Origin: Lachnospiraceae bacterium Zagget3
GTDB taxonomy: Bacteria; Bacillota_A; Clostridia; Lachnospirales; Lachnospiraceae
Length of the DNA: 64,000 bases
Reading direction: 5' to 3'
Assembly (NCBI GenBank): GCA_001941025.1
Contig: MSHE01000032.1
Span: forward strand, 310,001 to 374,000
The number at the start of each line of letters is the position of its first letter. Within the stretch, counting starts at the first letter, position 1. Shown one piece after another: positions 9,325-17,983 of this stretch. The notes under the pieces were generated by a model. The model made no database searches. It saw nothing but the letters and a program-made list of their open reading frames with translations, and was not told where the DNA came from. The position numbers were made by a program, and so were the translations under genes.

Positions 9325-11565
9325 CTAAAATCCACTCATCGGGTTAAAATCAAACTGTACCGGTACCTTCCCAAAGGCGGGTTCCTCCCGTACGTAAGCT
9401 TCCAGCGCGTCCTTGATCCGCACCAGCTGCGCGTAGTCCGCGCTCTTTATGTAGAGCACTTTCCGATATTGATCCTTTACTTTGGATACCGCCGCGTCCG
9501 CCGGACCGATGATCTGTATTTTACCGGCGTTCCGGTCGACGAGCTCCGTTAGCTTACATTGTAACATATCGGACACGTCATTGACTAGTTTTTCCTCCTC
9601 GGCGGACAGGTGGATCACGAGCATGTTCCAGACCGGCGGATATTTCATCACCCTGCGGAACGCGATCTCCTGCGTGAAAAAGTCTTTGTAGTCCTGTTCC
9701 GCCGCCGCCGTGATCGCGAAGTGGTCCGGCTGGTAGGTCTGGATCACCACTTCACCGGGGCGCTTCCCCCGTCCGGCCCGTCCGGCCGCCTGTGTCAGCA
9801 GCTGAAACGTCCGTTCCGACGCGCGGTAATCGCTGATGTGCAGGGAAAGGTCCGCCGCGAGCACGCCGACGAGCGTAACATTCGGAAAGTCATGTCCTTT
9901 CACGATCATCTGTGTGCCGATCAGGATGTCCGCCTCCTGGTTGGCAAAGGCGGACAGGATCTCCTCATAGGCGTCCCGCTGGCGCGTCGTGTCAAAATCC
10001 ATGCGCAGCACCCGCGCCTCGGGAAAGCGTTCCCGGATGTAGGCTTCCACCCGCTGTGTGCCGCCTTTGAATGTCCCGATGGAGGGGGAGCCGCACTCCG
10101 GGCAGAGCTGTACCATGGGCTCGGAGTAGCCGCAGTAGTGGCACACGAGCCGCCCGCCCCGATGCAGAGTCAGGGAGACATCGCAGTGCGGACACTGCAT
10201 CACATGGCCGCAGGCACGGCACGAGACGAATCCCGCCAAACCGCGGCGATTGATAAACAGCATGGTTTGCTCGCCGCGCGAGAGCCGGTCTTCCATGAGC
10301 GCTGCCAGCCGCTCGCTTAAGATGGTCCGGTTTCCGTTTTTCAACTCTTCCCGCATGTCCTCGATGTATACGGTGGGCAGCTGCCGGTCGCTGACCCGCT
10401 CGGGCAGCTCGTAAAGGCGGTATTCGCCGGTGCGCGTCCGCTCGTAACTCTCGACCGACGGAGTGGCTGAGCCCAGCACGACCGTCGCCCCGCACATCGC
10501 CGCGCGGGCGATGGCCACCTCGCGCGCGTGGTAACAGGGGACGTTCTCGTTCTTATAGGTCGGTTCGTGCTCCTCGTCGATGATGATAAAGCCGAGATTT
10601 TGAAAAGGCGTAAACAGGGCGGAACGCGGTCCGATGATCACGTCTAAGTCCCCGTTTTTCGCGCGCTCGTACTGATCGTAGCGCTCGCCGGCGGACATCC
10701 GGGAGTTTAAGATCGAAACCCGGTCGCCGAAATGATTGTAAAACCGCAGCACCGTCTGAAAGGTCAGCGCGATCTCCGGGATCAGGACGATCGCCTGCCG
10801 CCCCTCGGCAACCGCCGCCTCGATCAGTTCGATGTAGATCTCCGTCTTGCCGCTGCCGGTGACCCCATGGATCAGGCAGGGCGAGTGGTCGCCGGCGTGA
10901 AAATGTGCCAGGATGTCATCCGCGATCGCGCGCTGCGCCTGGTTTAACTCCACGGTGTGGCCCTGCTTTTTCATCCGGTCGAGCGGATTGCGCCAGGCGC
11001 GGATGTGCTCGACGCGCACGATGCCCCGCTCCTCCAACGCGCGGATGACCGCTGCCGTGACGTTCAGCTTGCCCGTCACGGTCTCGTAGGGCAGGGGCGA
11101 CTGGTCGAGCAGCGCGGCCAAAAGCCGCTCCCGGGCCGTCTGGTGGAGCCGGCGCATCTCGGCGAGCTGTGCCTCGGCTTCCTCCCGGGAAAGTTCCAAA
11201 TGCACAAACCGCTGCTCTTTCTCCGCCGTCCGCCGCTTCACCGGCAGCACCGTCTTTAACGCCTGGTTCATCGTGCCGCCGAAATTCTCCCGGATCCATG
11301 CCGCCAGCGCGATCAGCTGGGACTCGATCGGGAGTTCTCCCTCCGCGACCGCCGCCACATCCTTGATGCGCTCCGGCTCAATCTCCGGCTCCCCCGTCAC
11401 TTCGATCACCCAGCCGCGCGTCATGCGGTTGCCCCGTCCGAACGGGACATCCACCGCCACGCCGGGGCGCACTTTGCCCGCGAGATCCTCCGGAATCCGG
11501 TACTGAAAGGTACGGTCCAGTTTTTCATGCGAGATATCGATGATGATGTTTGCGTAAGTTGCCAT
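9325..11565 (-). CDS. priA: Primosomal replication-restart helicase PriA
   Basis: A 746-residue 3'-5' DNA helicase that reloads the replisome at collapsed forks. An N-terminal 3'BD domain (about 1-105) is followed by the helicase core with GVTGSGKTEIY (Walker A) and DEEH. Two zinc-binding clusters of CxxC pairs lie between the helicase lobes (CRACGH, CPHC, CHYCGY, CPECGS). The start ATG is followed by ATYANIIIDISHEKLDRTF, a normal PriA N terminus. It opens the priA-def-fmt cluster. Confidence 0.96.
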   Translation of the reverse strand: MATYANIIIDISHEKLDRTFQYRIPEDLAGKVRPGVAVDVPFGRGNRMTRGWVIEVTGEPEIEPERIKDVAAVAEGELPIESQLIALAAWIRENFGGTMNQALKTVLPVKRRTAEKEQRFVHLELSREEAEAQLAEMRRLHQTARERLLAALLDQSPLPYETVTGKLNVTAAVIRALEERGIVRVEHIRAWRNPLDRMKKQGHTVELNQAQRAIADDILAHFHAGDHSPCLIHGVTGSGKTEIYIELIEAAVAEGRQAIVLIPEIALTFQTVLRFYNHFGDRVSILNSRMSAGERYDQYERAKNGDLDVIIGPRSALFTPFQNLGFIIIDEEHEPTYKNENVPCYHAREVAIARAAMCGATVVLGSATPSVESYERTRTGEYRLYELPERVSDRQLPTVYIEDMREELKNGNRTILSERLAALMEDRLSRGEQTMLFINRRGLAGFVSCRACGHVMQCPHCDVSLTLHRGGRLVCHYCGYSEPMVQLCPECGSPSIGTFKGGTQRVEAYIRERFPEARVLRMDFDTTRQRDAYEEILSAFANQEADILIGTQMIVKGHDFPNVTLVGVLAADLSLHISDYRASERTFQLLTQAAGRAGRGKRPGEVVIQTYQPDHFAITAAAEQDYKDFFTQEIAFRRVMKYPPVWNMLVIHLSAEEEKLVNDVSDMLQCKLTELVDRNAGKIQIIGPADAAVSKVKDQYRKVLYIKSADYAQLVRIKDALEAYVREEPAFGKVPVQFDFNPMSGF

Positions 11566-11579
11566 GTTTTCTTTAACTC

Positions 11580-11655
11580 TGTCACATAATTCTCGACTTT
11601 TTAGCCGCTTTTGTCACATAATTCTCGATTTTTTAGCTGCGTTTGTCACATAATT
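11580..11655. repeat. Tandem 32-bp direct repeat (2.3 copies) before priA
   Basis: The 12-mer TGTCACATAATT recurs at 11580, 11612 and 11644, exactly 32 bases apart. The first two units are nearly identical over the full 32 bases, and the third is cut off after about 13. The array fills the space between the greA terminator and priA. Read on the minus strand, each unit carries GTGACA followed after 17 bases by GAGAAT, a weak promoter-like spacing, so a repeated promoter or operator is possible but unproven. Confidence 0.8.
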
Positions 11656-11688
11656 TAAGAAAAACGGGTTCCGCACGGAGCCCGTTTT
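11656..11688 (-). terminator. Rho-independent terminator after greA
   Basis: On the minus strand AAAACGGG and CCCGTTTT pair around an inner TCCG/CGGA stem with a two-base loop, and TTTTTCTT follows. It lies 18 bases after the greA stop. Confidence 0.88.
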
Positions 11689-11705
11689 CGCTTCCCAAAG
11701 CGATT

Positions 11706-12209
11706 CTAATACTTTCGCAGGCCGATGGAGCCGTCGTCCTCCGTGTTTTCGATCGCGCGGATCGTGACCTCGTAGCCGCCGCCGTTTTCCAGCTCGACGC
11801 GCACGCGGTCGCCCTCTTTGTGTCCGACCACGGCCTTCCCGAGCGGGGACTCCGGCGAGATCCAGCGGTTTTGGGAGTTGGCGCGCACGGTCGTGACGAT
11901 CGTGTACTCCTCCTCCACGCCCTCGTCCTCAAAATACAAAAGCACGCGGTTGTTCATCCCCACCTCGTCCTCGGCGGAGTCGTCGGGAATGATCTCGGCG
12001 GTCTTGATCATGTTTTCGAGATAGCGGATGCGCTTTTCGTTCTCGTTCTTGAACTCTTTTGCCGCCTTGTATTCGTAGTTTTCGCTTAAATCGCCCTGCG
12101 CGCGCGCTGTCTTGACGTCCTCGAGCGCCTCTTTTCGCACGACGAGCTTGCGATGGCGGATCTCCTCCTCCATGCGCGCGATATCTTTTTCCGTTACTTT
12201 GTCATGCAT
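11706..12209 (-). CDS. greA: Transcription elongation factor GreA
   Basis: A 167-residue factor that rescues backtracked RNA polymerase by stimulating transcript cleavage. The N-terminal coiled coil (about 1-85) includes the conserved GDLSENYEY at its tip. The C-terminal FKBP-like domain contains ISPESPLGKA, typical of GreA. Length is near normal, with a few extra acidic residues before the C-terminal IGLRKY. The gene follows the carboxyltransferase gene oadA and ends at a clear terminator. Confidence 0.95.
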   Translation of the reverse strand: MHDKVTEKDIARMEEEIRHRKLVVRKEALEDVKTARAQGDLSENYEYKAAKEFKNENEKRIRYLENMIKTAEIIPDDSAEDEVGMNNRVLLYFEDEGVEEEYTIVTTVRANSQNRWISPESPLGKAVVGHKEGDRVRVELENGGGYEVTIRAIENTEDDGSIGLRKY

Positions 12210-12263
12210 GTCTTTTATTCCTCTTTATTTTCCGATGAAAGGAAAGAGACCCTGTTCGTCCCT

Positions 12264-13673
12264 TTAGACGGGGTACGCCCCGTTCTCGCGGTCCGCAAGC
12301 GCCGGGTCCACGCCCGTTTCCTGTGCCTCGCGGAACTGAAAGAACTCGATGGCCTGCTTCGGGAACAGCGCGTAGGAGAGCACGTCCTCGTCCTGCTGTT
12401 TCCACTCTTTGATCTCCTCTTCCAGCTTCGACAGCTGCGGCTCGATGAGATCGGCCGGACGGCAGGTGATCGCCTGGTCTTTGTCCTTTCCGAGCACTTT
12501 TTCGACGACCTCGGGATTGAACGGTTTGACCGTTTTGCCGTAGCGGCCGAGCAGGAGGGCCCTTGTCTCGTTCGTCGCGACCTTGTAGCGCTCGCCAGTC
12601 AGCACGTTTAAGACCGCCTGCGTCCCCACGATCTGGCTGGACGGCGTCACGAGCGGCGGCTCGCCCAGATCCTCGCGGACACGGGGAATCTCGCGCAGGA
12701 CTTCCTCGTACTTGTCCTCGGCGTTTTGTTCTTTTAACTGCGAGACCATATTGGAGAGCATGCCGCCGGGCACCTGGTAGCGCAGTGTGTTGATGTCCAC
12801 GCCGAGCACTTTGGTGCTTAAGAGACCGCTTTTTATCGCCTCCTCCCGGATCGGCTGGAAGTATTCCGCGATCTCGGCCAGGAGATTCTGGTCCAGCCCC
12901 GTGTCGTACGGGGTCCCCTGAAAGGTCTCGACCATGACTTCCGTCGCCGGCTGGGACGTGCCCAGCGCCAGCGGGGAGATGGCCGTATCGATGATGTCAC
13001 AGCCCGCCTCCACGGCCTTTAAGCAGCTCATGGACGCGCAGCCGCTCGTATAGTGCGTGTGCAGTTCGATCGGCAGGCTTATGTTTTCCTTTAACGCGCC
13101 GATCAGGCGCTCCGCCTCGTAGGGGGTGAGCAGCCCCGCCATATCCTTGATGCAGACGGAGTCCGCGCCCATGTCCTCGATGCGCTTCGCGATGTCCACC
13201 CAGTACTCCAGGGTGTAGGCATCGCCGAGCGTGTAGGAAAGGGCGACCTGCGACGTGCCGTTCTCCTTTTTGCACGCGTCCACGGCCGTCTGCAGGTTCC
13301 GAAGATCGTTGAGACAGTCGAAGATGCGGATGATGTCAATGCCGTTCGCGAGGGACTTTTGGACAAAGTACGCGACGACATCGTCGGCGTAGTGGTTGTA
13401 GCCGAGAATGTTCTGCCCGCGAAAGAGCATCTGGAGCTTCGTGTTTTTGAACGCGTCACGAAACTTCCGGAGCCGCTCCCACGGATCCTCCTTTAAAAAA
13501 CGCATGGACGCGTCAAACGTCGCGCCGCCCCAGCACTCCACGGCATGGTACCCGACCTTGTCCATCACCGGAAGGATCGGGAGCATCTGTTCCGTGGTCA
13601 TGCGCGTGGCCATGAGCGACTGGTGCGCGTCCCGCAGGACCGTCTCCGTTATCTTTACAGGTTTCTTTTCCAT
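12264..13673 (-). CDS. oadA: Pyruvate/oxaloacetate carboxyltransferase (OadA / transcarboxylase 5S-like)
   Basis: A TIM-barrel carboxyltransferase of 469 residues that moves a carboxyl group between carboxybiotin and pyruvate or oxaloacetate. It shows ETVLRDAHQS near the N terminus, GGATFD, the carbamylated-lysine context VCIKDMAG, and HTHYTSG for metal binding. A PYC-OADA domain fills the C-terminal part. It stops without the biotinyl domain that full-length OadA carries; that function is supplied by the separate gene at 13729-14154. The ATG at 13671-13673 follows TTGGAGAA. With the two genes upstream it resembles the 5S subunit of methylmalonyl-CoA:pyruvate transcarboxylase. Confidence 0.9.
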   Translation of the reverse strand: MEKKPVKITETVLRDAHQSLMATRMTTEQMLPILPVMDKVGYHAVECWGGATFDASMRFLKEDPWERLRKFRDAFKNTKLQMLFRGQNILGYNHYADDVVAYFVQKSLANGIDIIRIFDCLNDLRNLQTAVDACKKENGTSQVALSYTLGDAYTLEYWVDIAKRIEDMGADSVCIKDMAGLLTPYEAERLIGALKENISLPIELHTHYTSGCASMSCLKAVEAGCDIIDTAISPLALGTSQPATEVMVETFQGTPYDTGLDQNLLAEIAEYFQPIREEAIKSGLLSTKVLGVDINTLRYQVPGGMLSNMVSQLKEQNAEDKYEEVLREIPRVREDLGEPPLVTPSSQIVGTQAVLNVLTGERYKVATNETRALLLGRYGKTVKPFNPEVVEKVLGKDKDQAITCRPADLIEPQLSKLEEEIKEWKQQDEDVLSYALFPKQAIEFFQFREAQETGVDPALADRENGAYPV

Positions 13674-13728
13674 ATACAATTCTCCAATCGGGTGTGCGCC
13701 CGCTTCGGTCTCTTTCCGATGCCGCGCT

Positions 13729-14154
13729 TTAGTTCATCGTAGCCAGAAGCGCGCCCGCGGCAACCGACTGTCCTTTGGCGACTTCCACACTCGCGATCGT
13801 GCCGTCCTCGGGCGCCACGACGGGCGTCTCCATCTTCATGACCTCAAGGATGAGGATGGTATCGCCGCGTGATACGGCCGTGCCGGGCTCGGCCAGGATG
13901 TCGACGATCTTGCCGGAGGCGCCGGCCTCAATCGGAATCGGGCCCGCCTCGCCTGCAGGGGCTGCCGACGCGCTCTGGGGTACGGATTCACCCTGCGGGG
14001 CCGATTCGCCCTGTGGAGCCGATTCCGCCTGCGCTGCCGCGTCAGACTGCGGCTCGTCCGCCTCCGCCGCGGGGGACGGGACTTCCTCCGGCTCCTGTTC
14101 CTCCACCGTGACATCGTATACTTTGCCGTTTACCGTGATCTTATAGGTCTTCAT
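13729..14154 (-). CDS. Biotin carboxyl carrier protein (GcdC/MmdC/1.3S-like)
   Basis: A 141-residue carrier whose C-terminal lipoyl-type domain ends with EVMKMET, the lysine that receives biotin. It begins with a short beta-rich segment MKTYKITVNGKVYDVTVEE, usual for decarboxylase and transcarboxylase carriers. A flexible linker of about 55 residues between them is rich in Ala, Pro, Ser and Glu and contains the repeat ESAPQG. It swings biotin between the two carboxyltransferase subunits encoded on either side. The ATG follows AAGGAGC. Confidence 0.93.
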   Translation of the reverse strand: MKTYKITVNGKVYDVTVEEQEPEEVPSPAAEADEPQSDAAAQAESAPQGESAPQGESVPQSASAAPAGEAGPIPIEAGASGKIVDILAEPGTAVSRGDTILILEVMKMETPVVAPEDGTIASVEVAKGQSVAAGALLATMN

Positions 14155-14196
14155 AGCCCGGGCTCCTTTTCGTTTCTGCTCTCGTTTGTCTGCTGT

Positions 14197-14517
14197 CTAT
14201 CTCCGTCTGCCGCGCCGTTTGATCGTGCGCGCCGTAAAGCTGTCCGAGGGGTTTCGCGTCTCCTCTTCGCGGGCCGCCCCGGTGGCTGCCGCCGGAATGT
14301 CCGGCGCGCGGACCGCTCCGGTGGCCGACACCGATGGTTCTGCTTCGCGGACCGCCGTGATGACCGGCGCGGGCGATTCTGCTTCGCGGGCCGCCGCGAT
14401 CGCCGCCGCGATCACCGCGATCAATTCCGTATCATCCGCTTCGAAATCCGCCGCCGTCTCCGGCGTCGCTGCAGCCGGTTCCGGGGTGCCTTCGGTTTTG
14501 CGTTTTCTCTTCGGCAT
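14197..14517 (-). CDS. Small acidic subunit resembling MmdE / C-terminal part of OadG-type subunits
   Basis: A 106-residue protein with no membrane span. The segment DDTELIAVIAAAIAAA (about 28-43) and the basic end FTARTIKRRGRRR match the pattern I know from the epsilon subunit and the delta C terminus of biotin-dependent decarboxylases. Between them lies an Ala/Val/Pro/Glu-rich stretch of imperfect repeats (AREAE, VREAE, AAREEE). The lack of an N-terminal membrane anchor argues against a complete OadG. It lies 18 bases after the carboxyltransferase gene, with a GAGGGAG ribosome site. The assignment rests on short motifs and position. Confidence 0.6.
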   Translation of the reverse strand: MPKRKRKTEGTPEPAAATPETAADFEADDTELIAVIAAAIAAAREAESPAPVITAVREAEPSVSATGAVRAPDIPAAATGAAREEETRNPSDSFTARTIKRRGRRR

Positions 14518-14535
14518 TTTACTGTCTCCCTCGCG

Positions 14536-15906
14536 TCACAGCATGGAAAATGCCATGATGAGATGTTTCCTCGTCTCCCGCGGGTCGATGACCGCGTCGA
14601 TGCTGCCATGCGCCGCCGCGCTGGTGACGGCGTTTTGTTTTTCCTCATAGGCGGCCGCCTCGCGTTCGGCGGAATCGTCCTCCGCAAAAAGGATGTTGGC
14701 CGCCTTCTCCGCCTCCATCAGGCCGACTTTCGCCGACTCCCAGGCGAGGAGCATGCTCGATCCGTTCCGGAGCGGACGCATATTCATCGCGAGATAGGCC
14801 GTTCCATAGGTATCGCCGATGATCAGCCCCACGCGCGCCGCCTTCGTCCGCGCGAGCGCCTGCAGCATGTTTTCCAGGGCCCGCGGCAGATCACGCTCGG
14901 TCTCCTCCACCCTGGCAAAGCCATCCGCCGCCGAGACGGTCAGGACCGGCACCTCGTGGTGGGAACAGAAATGGAAAAACTTTGCGGCCTTGGCGCAGCC
15001 GCCGGCCGTCAGTCCCCGCTCCAGCTCTTTTACGAGCTTGCCGTTTTCATCATACAGCGCCGGCGCGTTGCCGGCCACGCCGACCAGCAGGCCGTTCAAC
15101 TTGAAAAACCCGGTCACCATCTCCGGATGGCAGGCGGAATCGATCTCCAGAAAGTCGCCGCCGTCCGCGCAGGCCGTAAGCAGCGCCCGCGTATCGGGCT
15201 CCCGCGCGTTTCCGCCGAGCTCGATCAGACGGTTTAACTCCTCGTCACTCTCGGTGCCGTACTCTTCCTCTTCCAGCATCAGGACAAGCGCGCGGATCCG
15301 TTCGATCACCGCGTCCTCGGAATCCAGGACTTCCGCCAGCCCGGCTGTCTCACTCTGATAAGCCGCCGGGTCAGGGTCGCGCGCCAGAGACGCGTTGTCC
15401 GTGACGGTGTGCGGCGCGTTGACGAACAGCTGCGCGTCCTTTGTCATAAACGTAAAATCGGAAAACGCCGGGATGAGCGTCATCCCGCCGGCGCAGGCTC
15501 CCAGAACGCCGCTGATCATCAGCAGCCTGCCGGAGCAGCGCATCTGTTTTTTCAATATCTCGGAAAGCGCGTCCAGCGCGTCGACCGACTCCTGCAGGCG
15601 GAACCCGCCGCAGTCGAGCAGACCGATCACGGGCGCGCCGGTACGCATCGCCTTGTCATAGAGCGACGCGATCTTTTTCGCGTGCATCTCGCCGATCGTC
15701 CCGTTTAAGACCTCCCGGTCCTGGCTGTACACATAGACCGGGATGCCGTCAATCTGGCCGTAGCCGGTGATCACGCCGTCGGACGGTGCCGGTGCTTCCT
15801 TTACGGTAAAGTCCGTGGTCCGCGACGCGACAAGCGCGCCGAGCTCCACGAAACTGTCGGCGTCCAACAGGTTGTCTATGCGCTTTCGAGCCTTATTTTC
15901 TGTCAT
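14536..15906 (-). CDS. mmdA: Acyl-CoA carboxyltransferase (MmdA / transcarboxylase 12S-like)
   Basis: A 456-residue member of the biotin-dependent carboxyltransferase family (two crotonase-fold halves), which transfers carboxyl groups between an acyl-CoA and carboxybiotin. Family marks are RKRIDNLLDADSFVELG at the N terminus, YSQDREVLNGTIGEMHAKKI, LLDCGGFRLQE in the first half, and GDTYGTAYLAMN in the second. It is somewhat shorter than the usual 500-520. It is the first gene of a run ending with oadA. No beta (ion pump) subunit and no biotin carboxylase lie in the run. Substrate specificity cannot be read from the sequence. Confidence 0.85.
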   Translation of the reverse strand: MTENKARKRIDNLLDADSFVELGALVASRTTDFTVKEAPAPSDGVITGYGQIDGIPVYVYSQDREVLNGTIGEMHAKKIASLYDKAMRTGAPVIGLLDCGGFRLQESVDALDALSEILKKQMRCSGRLLMISGVLGACAGGMTLIPAFSDFTFMTKDAQLFVNAPHTVTDNASLARDPDPAAYQSETAGLAEVLDSEDAVIERIRALVLMLEEEEYGTESDEELNRLIELGGNAREPDTRALLTACADGGDFLEIDSACHPEMVTGFFKLNGLLVGVAGNAPALYDENGKLVKELERGLTAGGCAKAAKFFHFCSHHEVPVLTVSAADGFARVEETERDLPRALENMLQALARTKAARVGLIIGDTYGTAYLAMNMRPLRNGSSMLLAWESAKVGLMEAEKAANILFAEDDSAEREAAAYEEKQNAVTSAAAHGSIDAVIDPRETRKHLIMAFSML

Positions 15907-15935
15907 ATATATCCCTCTTCTCCGCTCCGAGCGCC

Positions 15936-15963
15936 CATCTCGGGAACTAAAGTTCCCTCGATG
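15936..15963. repeat. Imperfect palindrome between apt and the carboxyltransferase gene
   Basis: On the minus strand CATC-GA-GGGAAC-TTTA-GTTCCC-GA-GATG forms a hairpin whose two stems are separated by facing GA/GA bases, which would form a tandem sheared GA pair. No U run follows, so it is not a normal terminator. It could be a dispersed palindromic element or a processing site. The rest of 15907-16060 shows nothing else. Confidence 0.6.
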
Positions 15964-16060
15964 TACGTTGCACTCACATCAGGCTTTTTCCGTCTCCACG
16001 CCTTTGCCTGCAAGCAGCCACGGCGTGTTTACGTCAAAGCCTGCGCTCGTCGCTTATCGC

Positions 16061-16585
16061 TCACTTCCCAGGGTAAATGATCACGGATTCCACATCGTAG
16101 TCCGCGAGCTTCTCCCGCCCGTTTAAGCCGGCCAGCTCCATTAAAAAGATCACTTTCACCACCTCGCCGCCGAGCCGTTCCACCAGACGAATGGCAGCCT
16201 CCATCGTGCCGCCCGTCGCCATGAGGTCGTCCACGAGGACCACACGCTGTCCCGGCTGGATCGCGTCGGTATGCATCTCGATCTCCGCCGTGCCGTACTC
16301 CAGATCATAGGATTCGGAGATTGTCTCGCAGGGGAGCTTCCCCTTCTTGCGGACAAGGGCAAATTCTTTCCCCAGATCCCGGGCGATGGGGGCGCCGAAG
16401 ATAAAGCCGCGTGCCTCCGCGCCGGCCACGACGTCGAAGTCCACGCCGTCAAGAAACTGCTCCATCCCGTCGACTGCCAGCTGCAGCCCGTCCGGATCCT
16501 GAATGACGGTTGTAATGTCCCGAAAAATAATGCCGGGCTCCGGAAAATCCGGAATGCTTCTTACATAATCCTCTACTTTTTTCAT
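16061..16585 (-). CDS. apt: Adenine phosphoribosyltransferase
   Basis: A 174-residue purine-salvage enzyme converting adenine and PRPP to AMP. It shows IPDFPEPGIIFRDIT near the N terminus, AGEARGFIFG-like flavour as AGAEARGFIFGAPIA, and the PRPP loop VVLVDDLMATGGT. The ATG at 16583-16585 has CAGGAGGAAG in front; a longer in-frame start to 16639 lies between the promoter and this site and has none. Confidence 0.96.
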   Translation of the reverse strand: MKKVEDYVRSIPDFPEPGIIFRDITTVIQDPDGLQLAVDGMEQFLDGVDFDVVAGAEARGFIFGAPIARDLGKEFALVRKKGKLPCETISESYDLEYGTAEIEMHTDAIQPGQRVVLVDDLMATGGTMEAAIRLVERLGGEVVKVIFLMELAGLNGREKLADYDVESVIIYPGK

Positions 16586-16648
16586 AATTTCTTCCTCCTG
16601 TGCCGCAAAGATGGTTCTGTCATTTTTATCATTTTTCACACGAAAAGC

Positions 16649-16677
16649 ATTATATCATAAAACCGGTCCACTGAAAA
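16649..16677 (-). promoter_or_regulatory. Sigma-A type promoter for apt
   Basis: Minus-strand TTTTCA, a 17-base spacer and TATAAT with an extended TG (TGATATAAT). It lies 64 bases before the apt start codon. Confidence 0.7.
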
Positions 16678-16683
16678 TAAAAA

Positions 16684-17979
16684 CTATTCCGCGGATACCA
16701 GATTCCCCTCCGCGTCAAACGAGGCCGTGCCGAAGATTGAGGAGTACTCATTAACCAGATCAATGATCTCCTCCTTTTGCTCCCCGCTCGCGACAGTCGG
16801 CTGAAAATCGTTGTATGTGTCCGCCGAACTCAAACGGCAGGGAATGATCCGCGCGTCGATCGCGTCCGTTTGCAGTTCCCCGTCTTCAATCGTGAAGGTC
16901 TGCTGGTAGATCATCGTGTTTTTATCCTCGGGATTTAAGTTTCCGCCGAAACAGAAGTTGCCGAGGCTGTAGCAGATCACTTTTCCGTCATAGACCTCCA
17001 CGCTTTGCAGGACATGCGGATGGTTCCCGATGATGAGATCCGCGCCCGCGTCGATGAGCGCGTGCGCCAGCGACACCTGATCGTCCGACGGATAATAGTC
17101 CTTCTCGATGCCCCAGTGACAGCAGCAGATGACCACTTCGGCGCCTTCCTCGCGCAGCGACGCGATCTCAGCGCTCATCGAGTCGCGAAGGTCCGGTTCG
17201 TCATAGTACGCGTTCGCGGAAACGATGCCCACCCGCACGCCGTCATCGGAGACATACAGGCCGGGGCACCCGTCGTAGGCATAGGCGATCCCCGCGTCGT
17301 CCACGACGCTGACAGTCTCGTCAAAGCCCTCCTGGCCGTAGTCATAGGTGTGGTTGTTTCCCAGGGAGACCGCGTCCACGGAACTGCCGGTCATGATCCC
17401 GACATATTCCGGGGCGCCTTTTAAGCTGTATTCCTTCTCCTCGCGCTCCGTGGCGTTCGTGAGCACGCACTCGAGGTTGATGATCGTCAGGTCGTCCGCC
17501 GCGAAGATATCGCGCACGCCGGAGAAGAAGTAATCCTCCCCGTAATTGTCATAGTAGGAGTTAAAAGATCCCGCATAGCCGTGCTCCTGCATCGCGCCGA
17601 GTGTGCAGTCCCCGGTAGCGGAGATCGTAAGCGTCTTCGTCCCCTCGGAAGCGGGCGCGGCATCCGCTGTCTCCGCCTCGTCTGTTTCCGCGCTCTTAAC
17701 CTCGTCCGCTTCCGCCGCAGAGAGCGCGTCGTCCCCGTCGTCCCCGTCGGCGGCCTCTGCGCTCGTCACGGCGAGCTTATCGGCGTTCACACCGGCAGTG
17801 CCTTCCTCCGCGCCGGTTCCGGTCGCTTCCGACTCTGCTTCGCTGCCGGTTTCCTCCGTGCGTCCGGCCGCCTCTCCGGCATCCGAACCCGTGCTGCCGC
17901 ACCCGGCAGCGACCACGAGTCCCGCGGCACACAAAAGCGACAATATGATTTTTATCCGTCCTGAAAATGTATGCTTCAT
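16684..17979 (-). CDS. CapA-family lipoprotein (calcineurin-like phosphoesterase fold)
   Basis: A 431-residue exported protein. A short basic start and hydrophobic stretch end at AAGC, giving lipidated Cys27. A linker of about 90 Ala/Glu/Asp/Thr-rich residues follows, then the PGA_cap domain: ATGDCTLG, INLECVLT, LGNNHTYDYG, and later CCCHWGIEKDYYP and IIGNHPHVLQ. These metal-ligand motifs are those of CapA/PgsA proteins linked to polyglutamate capsule or cell-surface polymer handling, but no cap operon is present, so the role here is open. An in-frame ATG at 17992-17994 inside the preceding gene is an alternative start. Confidence 0.88.
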   Translation of the reverse strand: MKHTFSGRIKIILSLLCAAGLVVAAGCGSTGSDAGEAAGRTEETGSEAESEATGTGAEEGTAGVNADKLAVTSAEAADGDDGDDALSAAEADEVKSAETDEAETADAAPASEGTKTLTISATGDCTLGAMQEHGYAGSFNSYYDNYGEDYFFSGVRDIFAADDLTIINLECVLTNATEREEKEYSLKGAPEYVGIMTGSSVDAVSLGNNHTYDYGQEGFDETVSVVDDAGIAYAYDGCPGLYVSDDGVRVGIVSANAYYDEPDLRDSMSAEIASLREEGAEVVICCCHWGIEKDYYPSDDQVSLAHALIDAGADLIIGNHPHVLQSVEVYDGKVICYSLGNFCFGGNLNPEDKNTMIYQQTFTIEDGELQTDAIDARIIPCRLSSADTYNDFQPTVASGEQKEEIIDLVNEYSSIFGTASFDAEGNLVSAE

Positions 17980-17983
17980 TCGA

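Noticed and set aside
11580..11655. CRISPR array
   Set aside because: The 32-base unit repeats head to tail with no spacers, only 2.3 copies, and no cas genes are present.
13863..14114. Overlapping frames within the biotin-carrier linker
   Set aside because: Low-complexity GC-rich sequence keeps several frames open. Only the frame with EVMKMET is a real product.
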